Below are positions 8,487 to 16,824 of a DNA stretch of 36,004 nucleotides, piece by piece. The translations under genes were made by a program, and so were the position numbers. Below the pieces are notes generated by a model. The model made no database searches. It saw only the letters and a program-made list of their open reading frames with translations, and was not told the DNA's origin. The stretch lies in contig NZ_NRRL01000045.1 in assembly GCF_016583645.1 (NCBI RefSeq), positions 1 through 36,004 on the forward strand, given 5' to 3'. The stretch comes from Rhodovibrio sodomensis (lineage in GTDB: Bacteria > Pseudomonadota > Alphaproteobacteria > Kiloniellales > Rhodovibrionaceae). Position 1 is the first letter of the stretch, and each line of letters opens with the position of its first letter.

Positions 8487-9944
8487 TCACACCATCGGCA
8501 TCGCCGCTTCCGGCCGGCGTTCCAGCAGGTCGGCGATGATGCCAAGTCCAGTCTCCAGCTGCGCTCGGTCCGGGACCGCGGACAGGCACAGCCGGACCGC
8601 GCCGGGATCGCCGCCGTCCGCGCGGAAGGCGGTGCCGGAGGTCACCGCGACGCCGCGCGCCCGGGCTTCCGCGGTGAAGCTGCTGGCGCGCCAGCCCTCG
8701 GGCAGCTGCAGCCAGACATGGAACGACGCCTCGGCGCCCTCGGGTTCGCGCACCGGCAGCAGCCGGCGGGCGATCTGCTGGCGGGCCGCGGCCTCGCGCC
8801 GCTGGGCGTCGGCGGCCGCCTGGGCGTGGCCGACGTCGATCAGCTTCATGGCGATCTCGAGCAGCAGGGCGGACACCATCAGCGTGTCCGCCGCGACCGC
8901 CTGGGCGATCCGCGGCACCAGCCATTCCGGCGCCTTGACGAAGCCGACCCGCAGGCCCGGGGCGACGCACTTCGACAGGCTGGTGACGTAGACCGCGCGG
9001 TCCGGGTCGCGCGCGGCCAGCGGGGCCGGCGGGCTGTCGGCCAGGAAGCCGTAGATGTCGTCCTCCACCAGGGTCAGGTTTTCCGCCCGCGCGGTCTCGA
9101 TCAGGGCGTCGCGCCGGGCGTCCGGCATGGTGACGTTGCTGGGGTTGTGCAGCGTGGGCACGAGGTAGGCGGTGCGCGCGCCGCTGCGCCGTGCCGCCTC
9201 GGCGAGGGCGTCCGGGCGCATGCCCTGGGCGTCGCTCGCGACCGTGACCAGGCGGATGCCGTGCTGCCGGGCGATGTAGTGCACGCCGGGCCAGGTCAGT
9301 TCCTCCACCAGCAGCAAGTCGCCCGGCCGGTCGAGGGCGTGCAGCACGGCCGTCAGCCCGCCCTGCGTGCCGTGCACCGGCACGATGTCCCGCGCCCGCG
9401 CGTCCAGGCCGAACCGCGCGACCCAGCGGGCGCCCGCGGCGCGGTGCTCCGGCCGGCCGACCGAGGGCTGGTAGCCAGCCAGCGCGGTCAGGCGGCCGGC
9501 ATCGGCGTCGAGCCCGACCAGGCCCGGCTGCAGTGCGCCGGCGAGGAAGGCGCGCGCCGGGTAGTTGACGCTGAGGTCGATCTGGCCCTGCGGCGCGACG
9601 TTCTCCGTGCCGCAGTCCTCCAGGCACAGCGCGGAGTCCGGGTCGGTCGTCGGCGGCGCGCCCGGGCGCGTCCAGTCGGCGGCTTCCGGGGTGGCCGCCC
9701 GGACGAAGGTGCCGCGTCCGACGGTTGCCTCGACCAGGCCGCGCCGTTCCGCCTCGCCGTAGGCGCGGGTCACCGTGCCGACCGTGACGTCGAGCGCCCG
9801 GGCGAGCGCGCGGTGGGTCGGCAGGCGTGTGCCGGCCGGCAGCCGGCCGCTGTCGATGTCGCCCGCGAGCGCATCCGCGATCGCCCGGTAGCGCGCCCCG
9901 CTGCGGGCGGTCAGGTCGGGTGTCCAGGTTAGCCGTTCCGGCAT
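8487..9944 (-). CDS. MocR-type PLP-dependent transcriptional regulator (GntR HTH plus aminotransferase fold)
   Basis: The 485-residue protein fuses a GntR winged helix (residues 17-82: YRAIADALAGDI, LPTHRALARALDVTVGTVTRAYGEAERRG, GRGTFV) to a fold-type I aminotransferase domain. PLP-site residues are visible: NP in LHNPSN (267-268), EDDIYGF with Asp296 and Tyr298, and Lys325 in SLSKCVAPGLRVGF as the Schiff-base lysine. Such proteins sense amines or PLP and usually activate a divergent gene; here that would be the PhzF-like gene at 10090, with operator repeats between. The start is the ATG at 9944, which has a good minus-strand promoter just upstream. The effector cannot be read from sequence. 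Confidence 0.88.
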   Translation of the reverse strand: MPERLTWTPDLTARSGARYRAIADALAGDIDSGRLPAGTRLPTHRALARALDVTVGTVTRAYGEAERRGLVEATVGRGTFVRAATPEAADWTRPGAPPTTDPDSALCLEDCGTENVAPQGQIDLSVNYPARAFLAGALQPGLVGLDADAGRLTALAGYQPSVGRPEHRAAGARWVARFGLDARARDIVPVHGTQGGLTAVLHALDRPGDLLLVEELTWPGVHYIARQHGIRLVTVASDAQGMRPDALAEAARRSGARTAYLVPTLHNPSNVTMPDARRDALIETARAENLTLVEDDIYGFLADSPPAPLAARDPDRAVYVTSLSKCVAPGLRVGFVKAPEWLVPRIAQAVAADTLMVSALLLEIAMKLIDVGHAQAAADAQRREAAARQQIARRLLPVREPEGAEASFHVWLQLPEGWRASSFTAEARARGVAVTSGTAFRADGGDPGAVRLCLSAVPDRAQLETGLGIIADLLERRPEAAMPMV

Positions 9945-9975
9945 AATGTACCCCTACAATAAAAGCATTGACGGC

Positions 9976-10004
9976 ATTTTATGAATGAATGTACGAACAA
10001 TCAA
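9976..10004 (-). promoter_or_regulatory. Sigma-70-like promoter of the MocR-type gene
   Basis: On the minus strand TTGATT (10004-9999) and TAAAAT (9981-9976) are spaced by exactly 17 bases, 32 bases before the regulator's ATG. The -35 element overlaps the left operator copy, which fits autorepression. Confidence 0.6.
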
Positions 10005-10045
10005 GCGATCATTGTTCGATACAAAGCAAGTTGTATCGTTACAAT
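9990..10045. promoter_or_regulatory. Triple operator for the MocR-type regulator
   Basis: Three copies of one motif lie in alternating orientation: an inverted TGTACGAACAAT (9990-10001), ATTGTTCGATACAA (10011-10024) and an inverted TTGTATCGTTACAAT (10031-10045). Arms CGAACAAT/ATTGTTCG and CGATACAA/TTGTATCG pair perfectly. ATACAA-type half-sites are typical of MocR regulators. The site covers the minus promoter -35 and lies upstream of the PhzF-like gene, with a possible plus-strand -10, TACAAT, at 10040-10045. Confidence 0.65.
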
Positions 10046-10089
10046 ACCGCGCACCAGATCACCCGTGGACCGCGTATCCGGAGGCCCCC

Positions 10090-10884
10090 ATGCCGTTCCC
10101 GTTCTATCAGGTCGACGCCTTCGCGCCCGCCCGCTTCCAGGGCAATCCGGCGGCCGTCGTGCCGCTGGACGGCTGGCTGGAGGATTCCCAGCTGCAGGCG
10201 ATCGCCGCCGAGAACAACCTGTCGGAAACCGCCTTCCTGGTGCCGGCGGAGAACAGCGTGGCGGACTACGAGCTGCGCTGGTTCACGCCCACGGTCGAGG
10301 TCGCGCTGTGCGGGCACGCGACGCTCGCGAGCGGCTTCGTCGTGCTGAACGAGCTCGCCGGCGACCGGGACAATGTGACGTTCGAGTCGCGCAGCGGCCG
10401 GCTGGCGGTGGGCCGCGCGGGCGACCTCTACACCCTGGACTTTCCGGCCAACCCGCCGGTGCCGGCCGACGACCAGCTGGACGCCGCCGCCGCGGCGCTG
10501 GGCGCCCGGCCCGAGGCACTGCTGCAAAGCGGCGGGTTCTGGCTAGCGGTCTACGACCGGGAGGCGACGGTCGCCGGCCTCGTCCCCGACATGGCCAGGA
10601 CTGCGGCGCTGGGCGGCGTCGGCGTGATCGCGAGCGCGCCGGGCGAGCGCGCGGACGTCGTCTCCCGCTTCTTCGCCCCGCAGGCCGGGATCGACGAGGA
10701 CCCGGTCACCGGGTCCGCGCACACCGTGCTCACCCCCTACTGGGCGGCGCGGCTGGACCGCCCGGCGCTGCAGGCCCGACAGATCTCCGCGCGCGGCGGC
10801 GAGCTCAGCTGCCGCCTCGACGGCGACCGGGTGGCGATCGGCGGACGCTGCCATCTGGTGATCGCGGGACACCTGCACGTCTAG
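10090..10884 (+). CDS. PhzF family epimerase/isomerase
   Basis: The 264-residue protein has PhzF hallmarks: the N-terminal FYQVDAFAPARFQGNPAAVVPL, NLSETAFL with the conserved catalytic glutamate (Glu40), RWFTPTVEVALCGHATLAS, and the C-terminal second half-barrel FFAPQAGIDEDPVTGSAH. PhzF itself isomerises a phenazine precursor; most relatives are uncharacterised enzymes of the diaminopimelate-epimerase fold. No phenazine genes are present, so a role in amino-compound metabolism under the divergent MocR-type regulator is more likely. I chose the ATG at 10090 because GGAGG lies seven bases upstream; the frame is open to 9985 across the operator. Confidence 0.85.
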   Translation: MPFPFYQVDAFAPARFQGNPAAVVPLDGWLEDSQLQAIAAENNLSETAFLVPAENSVADYELRWFTPTVEVALCGHATLASGFVVLNELAGDRDNVTFESRSGRLAVGRAGDLYTLDFPANPPVPADDQLDAAAAALGARPEALLQSGGFWLAVYDREATVAGLVPDMARTAALGGVGVIASAPGERADVVSRFFAPQAGIDEDPVTGSAHTVLTPYWAARLDRPALQARQISARGGELSCRLDGDRVAIGGRCHLVIAGHLHV

Positions 10885-10957
10885 CTCTGGGTCGACCGGC
10901 GCCGGCCGCCGCCGCTCGGTGCACAACTCGGATAGAGCGCGACCACGGGCGCGCGCT

Positions 10958-11007
10958 AGAGCTACATGCTCGAAGGCCGAAACGGCCTTCGAACTGAATG
11001 TAGCTCT
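10958..11007. repeat. Palindromic intergenic element, nested hairpins
   Basis: Outer arms AGAGCTACAT and ATGTAGCTCT enclose inner arms CGAAGGCCG and CGGCCTTCG with an AAA loop. The left end is CTAGAGC. The inner hairpin recurs next to queF (29862-29882). It is followed after a short linker by a second hairpin (11031-11071), an arrangement repeated at 35332-35443. Confidence 0.75.
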
Positions 11008-11030
11008 GACTTGTCGAAGCTAGGGAAAGA

Positions 11031-11071
11031 TTCAGCTGAAAGGTGAGTCCTCAGCATCTTGCCCTAGAAAA
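11031..11071. repeat. Second hairpin of the composite palindromic element (type B)
   Basis: Arms of the form AGGGAAAGAT and ATCTTGCCCT pair with one mismatch, with an inner AGCTGA...TCAGC stem. The segment AGATTCAGCTGAAAGG recurs at 35401-35416, and AGCTGAAAG plus TCAGCATTTTGCCCT at 19266-19299. It lies 80 bases before the DUF1127 gene. Confidence 0.65.
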
Positions 11072-11124
11072 CCGCTCGTACGACGCAACTGCCCCGCCGA
11101 CGCGCGGGCCTGAAGGAGAGAGCG

Positions 11125-11358
11125 ATGTCACGCCGGGAACTGACCTTCACTGTGAGCATCCCTGTGCTGAACGCCGGCGATCTGAAGGCGGGACTGCTGC
11201 GCCTGCCAGGGCGGCTGTGGCACGTCCTGCTGATCTATCAGGAGCGGGCCAGCGCGCGCGCGGCGCTGCGCACGATGGAGCCGCGGATGCGCCGCGACAT
11301 GGGCATCCGCTACGAGGACTGCCTGCGCGAAGCCTACAAGCCGTTCTGGCGGCCGTGA
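11125..11358 (+). CDS. Small DUF1127 protein
   Basis: The 77-residue product ends with a typical DUF1127 domain: RASARAALRTMEPRMRRDMGIRYEDCLREAYKPFWR, with the D-M/I-G turn and the C-terminal KPFWR. These small basic proteins are common in Alphaproteobacteria; some members have been linked to RNA or phosphate/carbon regulation, but the role here is unknown. AAGGAGAGAG just before the ATG is a strong ribosome binding site. The stop codon lies inside a 9-bp terminator stem shared with the convergent permease gene. Confidence 0.85.
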   Translation: MSRRELTFTVSIPVLNAGDLKAGLLRLPGRLWHVLLIYQERASARAALRTMEPRMRRDMGIRYEDCLREAYKPFWRP

Positions 11359-11378
11359 GCCACCCGCGTGTGGCTCAC
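11355..11378. terminator. Bidirectional hairpin between the DUF1127 and permease genes
   Basis: GTGAGCCAC-CCGCGT-GTGGCTCAC is a perfect 9-bp stem. It overlaps the TGA of the DUF1127 gene and ends 20 bases before the permease stop. There is no T tract on either side. Confidence 0.6.
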
Positions 11379-11398
11379 CGTCTGTCCGAGCCGTCGCG

Positions 11399-13180
11399 CT
11401 ACAGCGGCCAGACCCACGTGATCAGCGGCACCGAGACCACCAGGATGATGGCGTCGAGCGGCAGGCCCATGCGCCAGTAGTCGCCGAACTTGTAGCCGCC
11501 GGGGCCCATGACCAGCAGGTTCGACTGGTGGCCGATCGGCGTCAGGTAGGTCGAGGAGGCGGCGATCGCCACGCCCATCAGGAACGGGTCGACGCTGGCG
11601 CTCAAGCCCTCCGCGACCGACACCCCGATCGGGGCCATCAGAACGGCCGTGGCGGCGTTGTTCATGATGTCGGACAGCAACATCGTGGTGATCATCAACA
11701 GGGCCAGGATGCCCCAGTCAGGCAGCACGCCCGCCAGCGCCAGGATCGGATCGGCGATCACCGCGGTGCCGCCGGTCGTCTCCAGCGCCTGTCCGACCGG
11801 CAGCATCGCGCCCAGCAGGACGATGATCGGCCACTCCACCGCCTCGTAGATCTCGCGCACCGAGATCTCGCCCAGCAGCACCTGCACCAGCACCGCCAGC
11901 ACGAAGGCGATGTGCGCGGGCAGGACGCCGAAGGCGACGAGCCCGATCGCGCTGGCGAAAATGATCGGGGCGCCCGGGCTGGCCGCGCGGCGGCCCAGCG
12001 GCAGCTCGCGCTCGGCGAGCGGCAGGCAGCCGAGCGACTGGAACGCCTCCGGCATGGATTCGCGCTCGCCCTGCAGCAGCAGCACGTCGCCGGCGACCAG
12101 CCGGACGCTGCCCAGCCGCTCGGTGATCGGCTGGCCCTGCCGCGCGACCCCCAGCAGGTTCAGGCCGTAGCGGGTGTGCAGGCGCAAGCTGCGCGCCGTC
12201 CGCCCCTCCAGCCGCGAGCCGGGGGTGACCACCACCTCGACCATGCCGACCCGCTCGGACCGCAGGTTCTCGGCCGAGAGTTCGGCCTCGCCGACCATCA
12301 CCATGCCGGCCTGCTTGACCACGCGCTCCAGGGCGTTGGTATCGCCCTCGACCAGCAGGATGTCGCCGGCCTGCAGGCGCAGATAGCCGGATGGCGCCAG
12401 CATTCGGTCCTTGCGGCGGATCAGCGCGACGATCGCGATGTCGCCCTGCGCGGCCGTTTCCAGGTCGACCAGCCGGCGGCCGACGTAGGGGCTGTCCTCG
12501 GGCAGGCGCACCTCGGTGATGTAGTCCTCGACCTGGAACAGCGACTTGCTGCCCTCGGTCTGGCCCTGGCGTTCGGTCGGCAGCAGCCGCCAGCCGATCA
12601 GGCTGACGAACAGGATGCCGGCGACCGCGACGCCCAGGCCGACCGGGGTGAAGTCGAACATGCCGAACGGGCTGCCCATCTCCTCCGCGCGGTAGCTGGA
12701 GATGATGATGTTGGGCGGCGTGCCGATCAGGGTCACCAGGCCCCCCAGCAGCGAGGCGAACGACAGCGGCATCAGGATCTGGCTGGCCGCCCGGCCCGCG
12801 CGGTGGGCCGACTGCAGGGCCACCGGTAGCACCAGCGCCATCGCGCCGACGTTGTTCATGAACGCCGAGCAGGTCGAGGTCAGGCTCGACAGCGCCATGA
12901 TGTGGGTGGTGGGCCGCCCGGTCGCCGGGTTGAGCGCGCGCGTAACCCATTCGATCAGGCCGGAGTTGCGCAGCGAGCGCGACAGCACCAGCACCGCCGC
13001 GACCGTGATCACCGCCGGATGCCCGAATCCCTCGAAAGCCTTGTCCTCCGGCACCACGCCGACCAGCACCGAGGCCATCAGCGCGCCCACGGCGATGACG
13101 TCGTAGCGCCAGCGCCCCCAGGCGAACAGTACGAGCGCACCCAGCAGGATGGCGAACAGCATAAGCTGTTGGCTGGTCAT
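11399..13180 (-). CDS. SLC13/DASS-type permease with two TrkA-C domains
   Basis: The 593-residue membrane protein has two transporter halves separated by a cytoplasmic insert. The first half carries FMNNVGAM (107-114) and GGLVTLIGTPPN (146-157); the second carries DIMNNAATAVLMAP and YLTPIGHQSN, the paired helix-break motifs of the sodium/anion (DASS) family. Residues about 215-375 hold two RCK_C (TrkA-C) domains, each with the GDILLV-type strand (271-276 and 364-369). This architecture is that of SAC1/SLC13-like sulfate or dicarboxylate carriers; the substrate is not clear. The ATG at 13180 is preferred over upstream in-frame starts, which only add Pro/Arg-rich sequence. Confidence 0.85.
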   Translation of the reverse strand: MTSQQLMLFAILLGALVLFAWGRWRYDVIAVGALMASVLVGVVPEDKAFEGFGHPAVITVAAVLVLSRSLRNSGLIEWVTRALNPATGRPTTHIMALSSLTSTCSAFMNNVGAMALVLPVALQSAHRAGRAASQILMPLSFASLLGGLVTLIGTPPNIIISSYRAEEMGSPFGMFDFTPVGLGVAVAGILFVSLIGWRLLPTERQGQTEGSKSLFQVEDYITEVRLPEDSPYVGRRLVDLETAAQGDIAIVALIRRKDRMLAPSGYLRLQAGDILLVEGDTNALERVVKQAGMVMVGEAELSAENLRSERVGMVEVVVTPGSRLEGRTARSLRLHTRYGLNLLGVARQGQPITERLGSVRLVAGDVLLLQGERESMPEAFQSLGCLPLAERELPLGRRAASPGAPIIFASAIGLVAFGVLPAHIAFVLAVLVQVLLGEISVREIYEAVEWPIIVLLGAMLPVGQALETTGGTAVIADPILALAGVLPDWGILALLMITTMLLSDIMNNAATAVLMAPIGVSVAEGLSASVDPFLMGVAIAASSTYLTPIGHQSNLLVMGPGGYKFGDYWRMGLPLDAIILVVSVPLITWVWPL

Positions 13181-13805
13181 GAAGGCGTCCCGAAGGTGGT
13201 GGCAGGGGCGGGGTGGGTGCGCGGGCGGACGGCTGCGCGGACGAACCAGCTGACGCCCCGGCCCGGCCGGCGGCCGCCGGAAGATCGGCTGATCGTGATG
13301 GTACCGTTGCCCGGCCTGCGGCCCAAGAGCGCGCACGCACCGCGGTTGTTCGCCGTGTCTTGTGTCATGCGACGAAGGGCCGATCCACTGACGCGCGGAA
13401 CTTCCCGGCGGGCGCCCGCGTTGGCACTACCGGGAACGCTTCTAAGTGCCGCATCGCGGTGTGTCCAGCGCTCTCATGGCACGCGATACGGGGCCGTGCG
13501 CCGCAGGGGGTGTGCGTCGCGGACCGGGCCCGATGGGCCGGTGCGGCACCGGCGCGGGGCGCGGCCGGGGGCGGGTTTGCAGCGCAGCACGCGCGGCGGG
13601 CCGCGTTGACGCAGTGCAGCATGCGCCGTAGGTTCGCCGTATCTCGCGCCCGGCTCGAAAACCCGAACCGGTGTTGCCGCGCATGCCCGTCCGCCAGCGC
13701 TGGATGTGCCCAGCGGTGCGAGCTTTGGGAGAGGGCCCGTCGACCAAAGGGCCTTCGACACAGCGGGCGGCGCCGTCGCGCGCCCCTGTTCTTGTGAGAC
13801 CACGA
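13181..13805. other. Long GC-rich intergenic region without a supported gene
   Basis: About 625 bases between the divergent permease and serC genes. Open frames here are Arg/Ala/Pro-rich artefacts of GC content with no family resemblance. It presumably holds both promoters, but I see no convincing -35/-10 pair. A possible hairpin with GGGCGGCGC and GCGCGCCC arms lies at about 13765-13785, in what would be the serC leader. Confidence 0.4.
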
Positions 13806-13839
13806 ATGACAACAAGCCCGGGAATGACAACGAGCCCGG
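13804..13839. repeat. 18-base tandem duplication in the serC leader
   Basis: GAATGACAACAAGCCCGG (13804-13821) is followed directly by a copy with one change, A to G (13822-13839). CCGGG/CCCGG arms across the copies could form a small hairpin just before the serC ribosome binding site. Alphaproteobacteria are known to carry a structured 'serC RNA motif' upstream of serC; I cannot confirm that this is it. Confidence 0.7.
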
Positions 13840-13871
13840 CTATCGAAACCGACGAAGGAGGTCACACATGA
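13806..13871 (+). CDS. Candidate leader peptide upstream of serC
   Basis: A 21-codon frame (ATG at 13806) encodes two MTTSP(G/A) units followed by an acidic tail, and its TGA overlaps the serC start as ATGA. The repeat comes from an 18-base tandem duplication. Serine and threonine make up eight of the 21 codons, suggestive for a leader before a serine biosynthesis gene, but there is no good ribosome binding site and codon bias could be chance. Translation coupling with serC is possible. This is a low-confidence inference. Confidence 0.3.
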   Translation: MTTSPGMTTSPAIETDEGGHT

Positions 13872-15040
13872 CCGGTCCAACGCCGCCGCAGACGCGTCCG
13901 GCCGATCCCCGCTTTTCCTCCGGTCCGTGCGCCAAGCGCCCGGGCTGGTCGCTGTCGGCGCTGGAGGACGCGGCCGTCGGCCGGTCGCACCGCGCCAAGG
14001 GCGCCAAAGGCAAGATCAACGAGGTGATCGAGCGCTCCCGCAAGCTGCTCGGCATCCCCGACGACTACCGGATCGCCGTGGTTCCGGCGTCCGACACCGG
14101 CGCCTACGAGATGGCGATGTGGTCGATGCTGGGCCAGCGCGGCGTCGATATCCTGGCGTGGGAAAGCTTCGGCGCGGGCTGGGTGACCGACCTGGTCAAG
14201 CAGCTCAAGCTGGAGGACCGCCGGGTGATGGAGGCGGACTACGGCGAGCTCCCGGAGCTGAGCCAGGTCGACTGCGACCGCGACGTGCTGTTCACCTGGA
14301 ACGGCACGACCTCGGGCGTCTGCGTCCCGGACGGCGACTGGATCGATGCCGATCGCGACGGCCTGACGCTGTGCGACGCGACCAGCGCCGTGTTCGCCAT
14401 GGACCTGCCCTGGGACAAGCTGGATGTCACCACCTGGTCCTGGCAGAAGGTGCTGGGCGGCGAGGCGCAGCACGGCATGCTGGTGCTCTCCCCGCGCGCG
14501 GTCGAGCGGCTGGAGAGCTACACCCCGCCGTGGCCGCTGCCCAAGCTGTTCCGCATGACCAAGGGCGGCAAGCTCAACGAGGACCTGTTCAAGGGTTCGA
14601 CCATCAACACGCCGTCCATGCTGGCGGTCGAGGATCACCTCGACGCGCTCAAGTGGGCCGAGCAGATCGGCGGCCTGAACGGGCTGATCGAGCGCTCGCA
14701 GCAGAACCTCAAGACGGTCGCCGACTGGGTCGATGGCCGCGACTGGGTGGATTTCCTGGCGGCCGACCCGACAACCCGCTCCTGCACCTCGATCTGCCTC
14801 AAGATCGTCGATCCCTGGTTCACCAACCTGGACGGCGAGGCGCGCGCGACCGCGGCCAAGCGGGTCAGCGCGCTGGTCGAGGAGCACGGCGCCGGCCTGG
14901 ACCTCAGCTCCTACCGCGATGCGCCGGCGGGCCTCCGCCTGTGGGGCGGCGCCACGGTCGAGCCGTCCGACATGGCCGCCGTGCTGCCGTGGCTCGACTG
15001 GGCGTTCGAGACCGTCAAGTCCGAACGCATGGCGGCGTAG
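13868..15040 (+). CDS. serC: Phosphoserine aminotransferase
   Basis: SerC transaminates 3-phosphohydroxypyruvate with glutamate to phosphoserine, the second step of serine synthesis. The 390-residue protein is of the longer alphaproteobacterial type and has RFSSGPCAKRPGWS at 15-28, the PLP-phosphate region SDTGAYEMAMW (75-85), and Lys194 in SWQKVLGGEAQHG as the PLP lysine. GAAGGAGGTCAC directly before the ATG is a near-ideal ribosome binding site; upstream in-frame extension to 13706 is not needed. serA follows after 187 bases, so substrate supply is encoded next door. Confidence 0.95.
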   Translation: MTGPTPPQTRPADPRFSSGPCAKRPGWSLSALEDAAVGRSHRAKGAKGKINEVIERSRKLLGIPDDYRIAVVPASDTGAYEMAMWSMLGQRGVDILAWESFGAGWVTDLVKQLKLEDRRVMEADYGELPELSQVDCDRDVLFTWNGTTSGVCVPDGDWIDADRDGLTLCDATSAVFAMDLPWDKLDVTTWSWQKVLGGEAQHGMLVLSPRAVERLESYTPPWPLPKLFRMTKGGKLNEDLFKGSTINTPSMLAVEDHLDALKWAEQIGGLNGLIERSQQNLKTVADWVDGRDWVDFLAADPTTRSCTSICLKIVDPWFTNLDGEARATAAKRVSALVEEHGAGLDLSSYRDAPAGLRLWGGATVEPSDMAAVLPWLDWAFETVKSERMAA

Positions 15041-15049
15041 GCAACCTAG

Positions 15050-15160
15050 TTCCCCCTCCTCCACTGGGAGGAGAGGGTAAGGGAGAGGAGGTTGCCCGCG
15101 GCGCTTATGCCCGTGGTCCCTCCTCCCCTAGCCCCTCCTCCCAGATGGAGGCGGGGAATC
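15050..15160. repeat. Large imperfect palindrome between serC and serA
   Basis: The left arm (15050-15093) starts TTCCCCCTCCTCCACTGGGA and the right arm (15117-15160) is its inverted copy with a few changes (CTCCCAGATGGAGGCGGGGAA). The purine/pyrimidine strand asymmetry and the CTGGGAGGAGGGG-type core resemble intergenic elements I have seen in other alphaproteobacterial genomes. As RNA it would form a very stable stem and could attenuate serA. Confidence 0.8.
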
Positions 15161-15227
15161 AGTTCGGCGGTGTGCCGCCAATCGCCGTGCTCATTCATTC
15201 AGCAACAAACCAGGATCCCTTCCTCCG

Positions 15228-16808
15228 ATGCCTAAAGTCCTGATCGCCGATAAGATGTCCGACAGCGCGGTGGAGGTGTTCCACCAGCGCGGCGTGGAAA
15301 CCGAGGTCGCCACCGGTCTCAGCGCCGAGGAGCTGAAGCAGAAGCTGGCCGGCTTCGACGGGCTGGCGGTGCGTTCCGCCACCAAGGTGACGCGCGACGT
15401 CCTGGAGGCCGCCGGCGACCTGCGCGTGATCGGCCGCGCCGGCGTCGGCGTCGACAACATCGATACCGACGCCGCGACCGCCCGCGGCGTGGTGGTGATG
15501 AACACGCCCGGCGGCAACTCCGTGACCACGGCCGAGCACGCGATCTCGCTGATGCTGGCGATGGCCCGTCGGATCCCGCAGGCCGACGCCTCGACCAAGG
15601 CCGGCAAGTGGGAGAAGTCGAAGTTCCAGGGCGTCGAGGTCACCAACAAGACGCTCGGCCTGATCGGCTGCGGCAACATCGGCGCGATCGTCGCCGACCG
15701 TGCGCGCGGCCTGCGCATGAAGGTGATGGCCTACGACCCCTACCTGACGGTCGAGCGCGCCCGCGACCTTGGGATCCGGCGGGTCAAGAACCTGGAAGAC
15801 CTGTACGCCGAGGCGGACTTCATCACCCTGCACGTGCCCAAGACCGAGCAGACCACGGGCATGATCGACAAGGCGGCGATGCGGAAAATGAAAAAGGGCG
15901 TGCGGATCATCAACTGCGCGCGCGGCGGCCTGATCGTCGAGCCGGAGCTCGCGGAGATGCTGCGCGACGGCCACGTCGCCGGCGCGGCGATCGATGTCTA
16001 CGACGAGGAGCCGGCACGCGATAATCCGCTGTTCGACCAGGAGAACGCGATCTGCACGCCGCACCTGGGCGCCTCCACCTCGGAAGCCCAGGAGAAGGTC
16101 GCCGTGCAGGTCGCCGAGCAGATGGCCGACTACCTGCTGACCGGCGCGATCTCCAACGCGATCAACATGCCCAGCCTGACGGCCGAGGAGAGCGCCCACC
16201 TCGGCCCGTACATGAAACTGGCCGAGCAGCTCGGCTCGTTCGCCGGGCAGCTGACCGAGACCGGCCTGGAGAAGATCCACATCGAGTACGAGGGCGCGGT
16301 CGCGCGGCTGAACACCCGGCCGATCACCCAGGGCGCGCTCGCGGCGCTGCTGCGGCCGATGCTGGACAGCGTCAACATGGTCAACGCGCCGGTGGTCGCA
16401 CGCGAGCGCGATATCGCGGTGTCCGAGGTCAAGCACGAGCGCGACAGCGACTATCAGACCCTGCTGCGCGTGACCGTGGAGACCGAGCGGCAGACCCGGT
16501 CGGTCGCCGGCACGCTGTTCGGCGGCGACAAGCCGCGGCTGGTCGAGATCAAGGGCATCCCGATCGAGGCCGAACTGGGCCCGCACATGCTCTACATCAC
16601 CAACGAGGACAAGCCGGGCCTGATCGGCGCGCTCGGGCGCACGCTGGCGGAGGCCAACGTCAACATCGCGACCTTCCACTTGGGCCGCCAGTCCCGCGGC
16701 GCCGACGCGATCGCCCTGATCGAGGTCGACGACGCGCTCTCCGAGCAGACGCTGAACAAGATCCGCGGGCTGGACCTGGTGAAGCAGGCCAAGGCGCTGA
16801 AGTTCTGA
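15228..16808 (+). CDS. serA: D-3-phosphoglycerate dehydrogenase
   Basis: SerA oxidises 3-phosphoglycerate with NAD, the first and feedback-controlled step of serine synthesis. The 526-residue length is that of the long (type I) enzyme: catalytic and NAD domains (1-310) with GCGNIG (147-152), Arg232 in NCARGG, Glu261 in DEEP and His279 in TPHLGAS; an intervening (ASB) domain about 315-450; and a C-terminal ACT domain (about 455-526; HMLYITNEDKPGLIGALG) that in the family binds serine. No purine-rich ribosome binding site precedes the ATG (CCCTTCCTCCG), which is unusual for this window. Confidence 0.95.
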   Translation: MPKVLIADKMSDSAVEVFHQRGVETEVATGLSAEELKQKLAGFDGLAVRSATKVTRDVLEAAGDLRVIGRAGVGVDNIDTDAATARGVVVMNTPGGNSVTTAEHAISLMLAMARRIPQADASTKAGKWEKSKFQGVEVTNKTLGLIGCGNIGAIVADRARGLRMKVMAYDPYLTVERARDLGIRRVKNLEDLYAEADFITLHVPKTEQTTGMIDKAAMRKMKKGVRIINCARGGLIVEPELAEMLRDGHVAGAAIDVYDEEPARDNPLFDQENAICTPHLGASTSEAQEKVAVQVAEQMADYLLTGAISNAINMPSLTAEESAHLGPYMKLAEQLGSFAGQLTETGLEKIHIEYEGAVARLNTRPITQGALAALLRPMLDSVNMVNAPVVARERDIAVSEVKHERDSDYQTLLRVTVETERQTRSVAGTLFGGDKPRLVEIKGIPIEAELGPHMLYITNEDKPGLIGALGRTLAEANVNIATFHLGRQSRGADAIALIEVDDALSEQTLNKIRGLDLVKQAKALKF

Positions 16809-16824
16809 GGGGCGACGCGCGCTT

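Noticed and set aside
10090..10884. Phenazine synthesis enzyme PhzF in the strict sense
   Set aside because: No other phenazine genes are present and most family members have other roles.
13200..13860. Several overlapping frames of 60-235 codons on both strands
   Set aside because: Arg/Ala/Pro-rich, no ribosome binding sites, no conserved motifs; typical of GC-rich non-coding DNA. Only the 21-codon frame at 13806 is kept, as a weak candidate.
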